DNA of 64,000 nucleotides, taken from positions 1 to 64,000 of IMG/VR virus record IMGVR_UViG_3300035698_005082; one strand, written 5' to 3'. This DNA is from a virus. Numbering within the stretch: position 1 is the stretch's first letter; each line of letters opens with the position of its first letter. Shown here in pieces: positions 34,227 through 43,600 of the stretch. A program made the translations under genes and the position numbers. The notes under the pieces are model-generated. The model was not told the origin of the DNA. It worked only from the letters and a program-made list of their open reading frames with translations, and searched no databases.

Positions 34227-36028
34227 TAGAAGAAGGAAAGCTCATAGCCCCAGCAGCAGCTACATATGATCCAGCAAGTGAAGCATTATCATGGTCGTGG
34301 GAAGCTTTTAAAGACTTCATAGGTATAAAGGGTTGGTTGTTAGGTGTAAGTGAAGAAGCGTTAAGTGTACCATCCTCTCAGGTGCCACCACAGCTAGCTA
34401 GGTCGGGCGAAATGACCAACATTGGTAGACGCATTAAGGATTCTAATGTAGGCGGCTTATTTGGCCTTACAGAGCCTCAGAGAAGATTCATACCAACATC
34501 AGCAGATGTAACAAGAGATAGGATAAATCCATTAAGAAATGATATGCCATCATGGCTTCCTGGCGATGATGATAACTTCTGGCTAAATTTGCAGAAAGGA
34601 GATCCTTTCACTAAAATAGAGCATTCAGAATCTAGGCTACCAGGTGCTGGATATGAATCATTACATAAAGAGATTACAGGTATTAATCCAGAAGACTATC
34701 CAGATATATTTAAACTAAAAATATTATCTGACGTAGCAATGGGTTCTGATGCATATTATGATGTTAGGAATAGAGTAGAAAAAAGAGAATCAGAAAATGG
34801 ATTAACTAAATACGAGTCAGGTATGCTGTCTACTATAAGAGAGCAGGAATCCAAAAGGTCTGTAAAAAGACAATTCTCTGAATATAAAACAGACAGAGAA
34901 CTTACTGGAACTAGTTTTGTACAAAAAGTTGCTAACTCTTATTGGGAATCAGTATCACATGGCGCAGAAAGAGTTTTGCCATCAGAATTCCTAACATTCT
35001 TTAGACCCGCAGGCAAGCTAATTCATCAAAGAACCGCAATAGAAGACTATGAAAGAACCCAGCTGGAAGGATCAGACATGGCTATTTGGACAAAGCCATT
35101 CGATCACTTTATTAAACCGGCAGCAGTATCCGCAAGAAGAATGGTTGACGGAGACTTTATATCAGAAGAGGTAGACAACAGAAGAGATATAGATAGATAC
35201 TTCGATACTCTTGAATATGTTAAGCAAAGAAGATTGTATAAAGAAGCTGTAAGGTCAGGCAGTTCTGGAGATGCCAGAACAGCTCAGGCAGCATATCAGA
35301 AAACTGTAGAAGGCGCATTAACTTCTAGTATAGACACTGATACTGAAATCCTAAGATCATATATATCTCTACCAGATCAAGAGAAGCCATATTTCTCATC
35401 ATTTGTAAATGCCAAGTCCGGAGATAGACAAAAGATATTAGACATATCTCCAGACAGAATCTCTGATCTATACAAAGTCATATGGTCAAGAAAAGATATT
35501 CTAGATAAAGCAATAGAGTCTGGAGCAACTGCTGAGAATGCAAATTATGAAGTTAAAAAAAGGGTGGCTGAAGAAGAGTCATTATTACAATCTGAATATA
35601 GTGACGAATATAAAGCTTGGCTAGATATGAAAGACAAAAGAGCTAGTACGTTTAGAGAACATTTGGCTGATACAAATGCTGAAGCATATTTAACTAATAC
35701 TGCTGGCATACCTGGGAAAGATTTTTCTGGATGGGATCCAAGAATAGATATGGACAGGATAAAGCTGCGAGCATTAACAATAGGGAATGAAGATTTCTTT
35801 AAGTTTGGGTTTTGGAAAAGTGATATAAGCGAACTAGAAAGATATACTTCTGTAAATAGCGACAAGGAAGTAGAGGACATAGCAGAAAGAATAAGGGATG
35901 AGCAAAGAGCGAAAATACATATACAATCCCAGATGGAAGACGCACTATTTAGCGAAGGCTATGAAATTAAAAGAATCTCTATAGAAGAAGGACGTGGAGA
36001 TATTGACATGAGTATAGAGAGAACGTGA
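34205..36028 (+). CDS. C-terminal part of the same large internal virion protein (no proper start codon)
   Basis: This frame is open from 34166 to 36028. Its upstream portion (SEGDVSLIEEGKLIAPAA, then ALSWSWEAFKDFIGIKG) looks fully coding, but contains no ATG, GTG or TTG before a TTG at 34337. That TTG sits in the middle of the coding-like stretch and has no good ribosome site. Joining the upstream protein at ...FSVAYQY to SEGDVSLIEE... by a -1 step gives a smooth sequence of about 1,265 residues. The rest is helical and charged (RRDIDRYFDTLEYVKQRR; FREHLADTNAEAY) without enzyme motifs. It may arise from an indel, a sequencing error or recoding. Its end overlaps the next ATG (TGATG). Confidence 0.55.
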   Translation, partial: SEGDVSLIEEGKLIAPAAATYDPASEALSWSWEAFKDFIGIKGWLLGVSEEALSVPSSQVPPQLARSGEMTNIGRRIKDSNVGGLFGLTEPQRRFIPTSADVTRDRINPLRNDMPSWLPGDDDNFWLNLQKGDPFTKIEHSESRLPGAGYESLHKEITGINPEDYPDIFKLKILSDVAMGSDAYYDVRNRVEKRESENGLTKYESGMLSTIREQESKRSVKRQFSEYKTDRELTGTSFVQKVANSYWESVSHGAERVLPSEFLTFFRPAGKLIHQRTAIEDYERTQLEGSDMAIWTKPFDHFIKPAAVSARRMVDGDFISEEVDNRRDIDRYFDTLEYVKQRRLYKEAVRSGSSGDARTAQAAYQKTVEGALTSSIDTDTEILRSYISLPDQEKPYFSSFVNAKSGDRQKILDISPDRISDLYKVIWSRKDILDKAIESGATAENANYEVKKRVAEEESLLQSEYSDEYKAWLDMKDKRASTFREHLADTNAEAYLTNTAGIPGKDFSGWDPRIDMDRIKLRALTIGNEDFFKFGFWKSDISELERYTSVNSDKEVEDIAERIRDEQRAKIHIQSQMEDALFSEGYEIKRISIEEGRGDIDMSIERT

Positions 36029-39000
36029 TGGCATATGACCCATATAAAGAACTTAATAAAATAAATAAATTCTTGGGACCAAAAGCTCCGATATTGGCCG
36101 GTGTTGCTTTTGGTGCTTGGTCGCAAGATGGACAAGATAATCCGTATGCTTCCGTAGCAGCGGCAGCGATAGGTGCATATACTGCACATGCAATAGCTCC
36201 AGATATTCAGAATCTATACAAGGCACTAACTCCAGAAAGGGTAAGTCTTGATGCCTTGAGGTCTAGAGAAATAGATATGAGTAATGCTCGTAGTACAGCA
36301 TTGGGAAATGCTTTAGACTCTATGAATAGGGCATTTGAAACTAATATAGTTAACGAGCCAATGCCATTAGATATATTAAGACACAATATGTCTGTAATGT
36401 TTAATGCTGCATTCTCGTCTATGACTGACGATGAATTAATACCTGGAGTACAGGCATTAATGTCTTCTGTATCTACAGATAGAAAGAAGGCTCTAGAGAT
36501 AAGGGATGTTCTCATTAATAGATCCAAAATAAATTCTATTAGTGGTGCAACGATACCCGATACGGAAAGAAAGACAATACCAATAAAGCCTAGTGATAGC
36601 ATCGAGAATATAAACGAAAAGCTATTTAAGCACTTTAGCCAAGAATTAAACAATCCAGAATCTATTGCTAAATCAAAAGCAGACAGTATGTCTAAGGCAC
36701 TACTAGGTAAGAATGCAAAAATAGAAGGGCACTCTCTGACTATAAAGACACCAGATGGTGCAAGGTCTAGCGAGAGGATATCATTGACTGGCTATAAAGC
36801 AGATGGTACCAAGTTCAGTAGAAGAAACGGAGTAGATTTCATATCGAGATCATTTAATCCACTAGGGGAAATGTTCGCAGATGGTAAACAAATAACAGAC
36901 TACGAGACAGGATCATCTAATAATACTAGAATAAGTGTTGGGATGGCAACAGCCAAACATGACCCAGAAGAGTTAATAGGCCTTTTCCATAAATATAATA
37001 ATGGAATATCTGATGCCGAGTGGGCAAAGATATCTAATAAGACAGATTCATTAAATATATATTCAGCAACAGACTCAAGAGTTCCAGAAGGAATGTCATT
37101 TTATGAAATGGATAGTTCTGGATATGGCAGACGCATATCTGGAACAATAGACATGAATGTAACATTTTCTCAATCAGAAGATACTGGCAAGGTGACTATT
37201 GGTTCAATGGATACCTCAATAGAGATAGGCGAAGAGAGTTCTAAATACAGTAAGTTTCTGGATAGGGTATCTAAGCAACTAGGCTATGACCCGCAAGTTG
37301 GGCAGAGCCCCAACTCTTTAGGCTTAATAACAGCATATTCAGATAAGGATAATCTATATAATCCTGGTCTGTATCACGCAGAAGCACGAGGAGCAACATC
37401 TGTGAGCTATAGAGACCATTTACCGTTTTCAGTATCATCTTCTGAATACCTTAAGCAAATAGCCGGAAAAGATTCAAGAGTAAATGCATTGAGAACATCG
37501 GCATCACATGGATACAGAATACATATGTCTGAAACTATGGGAGAAGCTGTGTCACAATTATTTGGCAATAAGCTAACAATAGCTGATGGGCATGGTATAG
37601 CGAACCCAGGAGAAAGAAAAAGCTTTAGTGGTAGACAGCTAACATCGGTAAGTATTGGTAACACTGGCGATTCAATAAATCCAAAATATCTCTTATCTAT
37701 GGGCCTACCAGAAGAAGTTCTAAATATGACACCAGTACAGCTAAAGACTTATTTGCAAAATAATTCAATAACTGTACAAGCAGGACAGGTGCTAGGATAT
37801 GACGAAAGCAGAAGAGCTTCTAGATTGAAATCCCATTTTACTTCCGGTAGATTAATAAACATAGTAAAAAATGATAAAGGAATAAAACTTGTTTTTTCTG
37901 GTAAATATAGACCAGAAGATTGGATCAAGATATTTGGAGCATCGTCTAAGTCTGGTTTGACTTTTGCTGACACTCGTATGCAGTTTCAGGAAATGGGAGC
38001 ACTAGCCCTAGCAGAATCAAGGGGAGATATAACTATAAGAAAAGATGGACCAGGGAATATCAGAGTTCTTGCCTCAACAAGAGTATTGGGTGTTAAATCT
38101 AAAAAAGATAAGGTAGAGAATTTGGATCTAAACACATTCATGCAGCGATGGAAGAATAGTCCAACACGTAATAGATATATCAAGGAAGCAGCCGGGGCAC
38201 ATATGATACAAGGCTGGGATGAGGTTGGACAAAAGAATATATCTACATTATTAAACGGAAGTGCTGAAGAAGGGCTAGAAATAGTAAGAGGATTAGGACA
38301 ATCACTTAAGGGAAAAGGTCTAGATGATGAGATCCTAGAGATGGCATTGCTGGGGGATTCTAGAGGAGACAGAATAGAAAAAGCTAATATAATGAGAACC
38401 ATACTTATGACATCTAGTGAGAAGTCTTCTCAAGATATGTTTCTGACTGCAGCAGAGTACTCTGCAAGATCTGGTAATACAGAAGATGTAAACTTCTTAA
38501 GCGGTCTAGAGAATAGAAATGGACTAGTGTCAACAGATGAAAGGGATAGACTGAGGGGGATAATAACTCAGGCGTATAAGGGGACAGAGGGTAAATCATA
38601 TACACAGTTTACACCGGATATGGGAGAAGCCATACATGGTGCTGGAAAGTCTGGATCTATGTCTAGACTTGAGTATTCAATGCTTAAAGCAATAGGTCAT
38701 AATATGAGTATCTTTGATGCTGTCACACAGCAGAATTCAGAAGCATTATATGAGTTGTCGATGATACACAAGTCCGATAGAAGCGGAAACTTCTCTGCTA
38801 AATCATTTTCTGAAGGCACCGATATATCAGAGGTAATGAGACAGGCATTTAGAACTAAAGCAGAAGATAGGCTTGGGTATCTATCTAGGGCAGGCATGAG
38901 TGAAAACATAGCTGATGAAGCCGCTAGGTACACACTGGCTAATCCCATAAAAGGGATAGCATCTATACCACTGGCCCTAGTAGAAACTGGGCATAGTGGG

Positions 39001-40671
39001 CTTAAGGAGTACGGTGGAAAAGAAATACTAATGAGCATAGAGAAGGCAAGAGAAGCAGTGATTAATGCAGACATTGACGTATCAAATGCTAGAAGTAGTA
39101 AGTATAAAGATGGAGCAATGGTTAGACTATCAGCAGCAGCTGATGAGTTAATAGGATACCAGAAACAAGCCATGTCTGGAGATAACAATATAAAGAAGAC
39201 TGCAGCAAAAAGAGCTGCCGATGGTTCTTTACTATTAACAGCACGCCCAGTAGGTGGTAGTGCCGACGCGGCAGTTGGTAGTGTAAAGAATATAGCTTAT
39301 ATATCAGAAGGAATGGCTAAGAGATTATATTCAAATCATGGTTTTAAATATGAAAATCTATCTGAAGATATGGGTAATGGCATTAGTAGACTAAGGACTG
39401 AGAATGGCAATAACTTCATGGCACAGATATCAAGAGAGCCTGTACAGGGCCCATACTCTTCGATGGGATATGAGATCAGAGTAGACAGTAGTCTTAGAGA
39501 TAATAGTCAACACATATATATACCGCAAAGCGGAAAGCTAATAAATGCCTTTACATTTTTAGACTATGACGCTGACCATCTTAGAATGTTACCACTATTA
39601 GGCCTATCTGCTGCTGAAGAAAAAGCTTATATTAGCACCAATGAAGCGCTAGTAGGACACGCTCAAGATGCTATAGAAATACAGAAGAGCCTTGGTATAA
39701 AAGGTGTATCTAAGCATATCGATGTATTATCTCAGTTCGGATCAGTAGGAGAGAAGATTAGGCAAATGATGAAAGCTGGAGAGACGGCTAGGATTAGAAA
39801 GATAGATTCTCCAGAGGTAACAAGGATAGTTGAAGAGTTTGGGGCCGCATTAGACATGAAAGATATTGAAGGAGCAAGAGGACTTATGCCAAGAGTCCTT
39901 GCTCACAATCTTACAGAAAATCTTATAAAATCTTCCCATAAAGAGGTTGGTGGAAATATGTCTGGAGCAGTGCAGGCGATAGAAGCGGCACAATCCAGGT
40001 TCGCTTCAGATAAGAATAAAGATATATATAGAGCATCCATGATAAGGATAGTAGACGACACCATTGGCGGAGAAGTTGAGAACCTATCTCCAGAACTACA
40101 GGCTAGATATACACAGGGATTGGATGATTTAATTGATGCACACATACAGCATGGTCCAGATGTTAAAACATTTATGGGTGATAAGAATTCTAAGAGAATA
40201 GTGGATCAAATTGGAATATCGGAAATGATAGAAGACACAGTATTGCAAGATGGCAATGGTCCAGTACCAAGTTCAAGAGGTGAAATAACACCGAGAAGCG
40301 CAGGTACGGCATCAAAAAAGATGCTAAATGATTCTATTCGGGATACAATGGGGATGCTATCCAAGAACAAAAGATTGCTTACAGCATCAGCAGTCGGACT
40401 TGGCGCTCTAAGTATACTGACCAGGGATACGCCAGATCAACTAGCATCAAGCTCTCCAGGATCTTCAAATGGGGCACAGCCACTACAGCCACTTTCTAAC
40501 GAAACAGCTTATACTAGAAAGTATAATCCAAAAAAACAATACTCAGCATCAGCAGATGTAAGATCTCCAAGTTCAAATATAAATACAGCCTCTATAGATA
40601 GAGCATTATTTGGTGACAGGATAGGACAAGTATCTGTGAATATAAACGATAAGAATAGAGACTATTTATGA
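36028..40671 (+). CDS. Candidate single-chain double-psi beta-barrel RNA polymerase, possibly virion-packaged
   Basis: The protein has 1547 residues counted from the ATG at 36028, which overlaps the previous stop; a GTG one codon earlier is less likely. Motifs in order are: KLTIADGHGIA (D520, DGxG as in YonO/RDR-type polymerases); WIKIFGASSKSG (K634 and K641, like the paired Lys of the beta-subunit barrel); ISREPVQGPYSS (R1136-x-P1138, like NRAPTLHR of beta'); FLDYDADHLRM (D1179, D1181, D1183, like DFDGD); and PLLGLSAAEEKAYISTN, like the beta' helix ending in STNN. The R-to-Asp spacing is 43 (35 in E. coli beta'), and the Asp-to-STN spacing nearly equals that of beta'. Short hydrophobic segments lie near 21-55 and 1450-1466. 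It would transcribe phage genes, possibly after ejection. Motif reading only; Gly of DxDGD is Ala here. Confidence 0.6.
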   Translation: MAYDPYKELNKINKFLGPKAPILAGVAFGAWSQDGQDNPYASVAAAAIGAYTAHAIAPDIQNLYKALTPERVSLDALRSREIDMSNARSTALGNALDSMNRAFETNIVNEPMPLDILRHNMSVMFNAAFSSMTDDELIPGVQALMSSVSTDRKKALEIRDVLINRSKINSISGATIPDTERKTIPIKPSDSIENINEKLFKHFSQELNNPESIAKSKADSMSKALLGKNAKIEGHSLTIKTPDGARSSERISLTGYKADGTKFSRRNGVDFISRSFNPLGEMFADGKQITDYETGSSNNTRISVGMATAKHDPEELIGLFHKYNNGISDAEWAKISNKTDSLNIYSATDSRVPEGMSFYEMDSSGYGRRISGTIDMNVTFSQSEDTGKVTIGSMDTSIEIGEESSKYSKFLDRVSKQLGYDPQVGQSPNSLGLITAYSDKDNLYNPGLYHAEARGATSVSYRDHLPFSVSSSEYLKQIAGKDSRVNALRTSASHGYRIHMSETMGEAVSQLFGNKLTIADGHGIANPGERKSFSGRQLTSVSIGNTGDSINPKYLLSMGLPEEVLNMTPVQLKTYLQNNSITVQAGQVLGYDESRRASRLKSHFTSGRLINIVKNDKGIKLVFSGKYRPEDWIKIFGASSKSGLTFADTRMQFQEMGALALAESRGDITIRKDGPGNIRVLASTRVLGVKSKKDKVENLDLNTFMQRWKNSPTRNRYIKEAAGAHMIQGWDEVGQKNISTLLNGSAEEGLEIVRGLGQSLKGKGLDDEILEMALLGDSRGDRIEKANIMRTILMTSSEKSSQDMFLTAAEYSARSGNTEDVNFLSGLENRNGLVSTDERDRLRGIITQAYKGTEGKSYTQFTPDMGEAIHGAGKSGSMSRLEYSMLKAIGHNMSIFDAVTQQNSEALYELSMIHKSDRSGNFSAKSFSEGTDISEVMRQAFRTKAEDRLGYLSRAGMSENIADEAARYTLANPIKGIASIPLALVETGHSGLKEYGGKEILMSIEKAREAVINADIDVSNARSSKYKDGAMVRLSAAADELIGYQKQAMSGDNNIKKTAAKRAADGSLLLTARPVGGSADAAVGSVKNIAYISEGMAKRLYSNHGFKYENLSEDMGNGISRLRTENGNNFMAQISREPVQGPYSSMGYEIRVDSSLRDNSQHIYIPQSGKLINAFTFLDYDADHLRMLPLLGLSAAEEKAYISTNEALVGHAQDAIEIQKSLGIKGVSKHIDVLSQFGSVGEKIRQMMKAGETARIRKIDSPEVTRIVEEFGAALDMKDIEGARGLMPRVLAHNLTENLIKSSHKEVGGNMSGAVQAIEAAQSRFASDKNKDIYRASMIRIVDDTIGGEVENLSPELQARYTQGLDDLIDAHIQHGPDVKTFMGDKNSKRIVDQIGISEMIEDTVLQDGNGPVPSSRGEITPRSAGTASKKMLNDSIRDTMGMLSKNKRLLTASAVGLGALSILTRDTPDQLASSSPGSSNGAQPLQPLSNETAYTRKYNPKKQYSASADVRSPSSNINTASIDRALFGDRIGQVSVNINDKNRDYL

Positions 40672-43600
40672 TACTAAAGAATAACGGATCAGAAAAAATA
40701 AGAATAAACAATGTCAATCTGGAAATCAATCCAGTTGACATACTTTCTATACAGAAAAGAAGACTGATCTCAGAAGAATTCATAAGAGAAAACTCTAACT
40801 ATACATACATGGGTAATTATGGAGAGGCAAACTTTAAGATAATATTGCAATTTGATATAAACGAAGTATTATCTGAGCCAAGCTCAGCAGAGAGTCCATC
40901 TGACTTCATCCAGCTACTTGCACAGATTAATAACTATCCATTCTTATTTATAACCTCTAATAGAATAGAATCTTATTTAACGACACACGTAAAGACTGGT
41001 ACTAGTGGGGAGATAATGTTTGGCATAATGTCATTCGAGCTAAGAACAGATTCTTCTGCACAAAACATAGTTACGTTAACATTGCACCTTTCATACTTTA
41101 ACCATGCACCATATGCAAAAGAGATATCGTTCTATGATGCTATAGAGGACAAGTCTCAGCCAGAAAGAACAAAAGTATTAAAAGGGAAAAAGAATATAGA
41201 GTATATAGCAGAAGATACGTCTAGCCTTGTTGGCAATCAGCTGTTTAATAGATATTTCACTTCAGACTATTCCGCAATAATGGGTAGGCTAGATAAGTAT
41301 ATTAGTGGCGCATCGTCAATAGCAGATGTAAAGTTGAGATATCCAGTATTCTTAAACGACGAACCTGAGTCTGGCGACTATGAAGAGATGGTATATTCTG
41401 AGATAACTGCAGAAAAACTCATTGTAAAAGCCAAGGCGTATACATTATGGCCAGACCTTGGTATTGCTAATAACATTAACACCAATGAATCCCCAGTTAC
41501 CTCAATAGCCCTAGTGAGAAGAAATAATTTTGCATCACACAGCATGACAGCATGGTCATATCCAACTTTGCAATACATGGGTAGAGGAGGAACGACAGTC
41601 GTAACAACAATATCTCAAGAATCTAATACTGGAACAAGTATAGATTATGTAAAGCTGTGCTTAGGAAAGCTTGATTCAAATCATAGAAAGTTTGCAAAAT
41701 ATTCTCAATATAATGTATTAAAGCTTGATCATATAATCTTTGATTTAGTACCGGTTTTCGGGATTGTATTAGATAGAGAAGAGATAGGTACAAGTTCTAG
41801 TTTTCAGGATGTAGACAATGGTGTATTTATATTTTCAGAAAAAAATCTTAAGGAATTAATACAAAGGAAAAAACCTAGGGCATCTGGATTCAGGGCGGAT
41901 AATCATGATATAGATAGAGTAATTGATATACTAACAAATCTTAGTAATGGAATACCAAAGACTAAAGAATTCGATTGTAGTTATAGTTACAGCAAAGAGG
42001 ATGAAACTACCAGGTATAGACAGATGCAAATACCTAGCCCTTTAACATCTGCACTGCTAAAGGAGCTAGAAAGACAGTATGATCTACCTGCACACACTTT
42101 ATATAATGTAATGTGGCAAGAGAGTAGAGGTGATCCTAATGCGGTATCTCCATCTGGGGCTGAGGGTGCATTCCAATTTATACCAAGCACAGCTTCAAGA
42201 TTTAACCTAGAAGACAGAACAGATCCTGTAGCATCAGCAGCAGCAGCGGCTGAGTATTTATCTTGGCTAAAGAATAAGTTTAACGGCAATATGAACCTAG
42301 CACTTGCTGGATACAACTGTGGTGAAGGATGTGTAGGGAAAGCTATAACAGAATCTATAAATAGTGGTGGGTCTGGCAGCTGGGAAGACATAATACGCTT
42401 AGTACCTAATGAAACGCAAAACTATGTTGAGCCAATAATGAATGGGATAGTAGCAGATGGTGCTAACCCTTCTCTGTCTAGACAAAATTGCCATTCCCTA
42501 TTGCATATAGATAAAGCAGAAGTAATCTTGGAAAAACTATCAGATGATCTTAATGGAACAGAATCTATACTGAGATTTTTCCCTGGAGGTTTAAATTCTT
42601 ATAATTATGGATCTTTAGGCAAAAGAACTTCTGGTGCAGTAACCGATGAAATGAGAACGATATCTAGCTCTTTAGAATTTTATAAAACACTCAGAGACAA
42701 TCAAGAGGGCAACGAAGTAAAGCTTGCTAAGGCTACAAGAGATATACAAGATGCATTCATAGACATTCTCTCCGAAGGCACTAGATCAAATAGGCTTGTT
42801 AAAGCATACATAACAGACTACCTAAGCTTTCTTGATGAAAATTATGATCAGATAATAAACTCATTCGATGATGAGGCATATTCTGACCTATCGCTTGGTT
42901 CTAGGATATTTAATTCTGGCCCAGCGATAGGTGAAGATGGTAAAGGTGCTAGGGATGCTAGAGATATAAATCCGTTCTTCTTCATGAAGGCAGGTGCATA
43001 TTATACTCCAGGAATACTAGAAAGATCTTATAGGTTGTCAGCTAAGAATTTAAGAAAGAACGCTCATGATATATCAGATGAGATAAATAGAGTAATAGAG
43101 CTTGATACTAAAATAGGAACAATTGGTAAAGCGAAAGGTGAGTTTAGCAATGATGATTCACAGCCTGAAAGATTAATTAACACAAAAATAAGTAAAGCAA
43201 TAAATGACTTAGCTGATCAGATAGATAAAAAGACTTTGTCTAGCGCAAGGGGAGACTTCCCATTAGACATGGCTACACAAGGACCCGAAGCTGAAGAATT
43301 GCAGGCATCAATACATTTTGAAAGATCAGCAGAAAGCCTTAAACGTGGCATTAATCAAGCATTCCCAGTATTAAAAGTCTATTTAGTAGAGGGGGATGAA
43401 GACTCAATTACATCAAATCTTAGAAATCTAAAGCATGAATATTATGAGCTTCCAGGTGTGATATCATCAAGGATAGTTCATCAAGATGATGATTCACCAG
43501 TTGATCTAATGTATCTAAAGATAGCTAACCCAGGATCAATGTACAGCGATAGTACAGTTACTATGGATCAGTTTTATCCAAAGAAAGACTGGAAAGCAAT

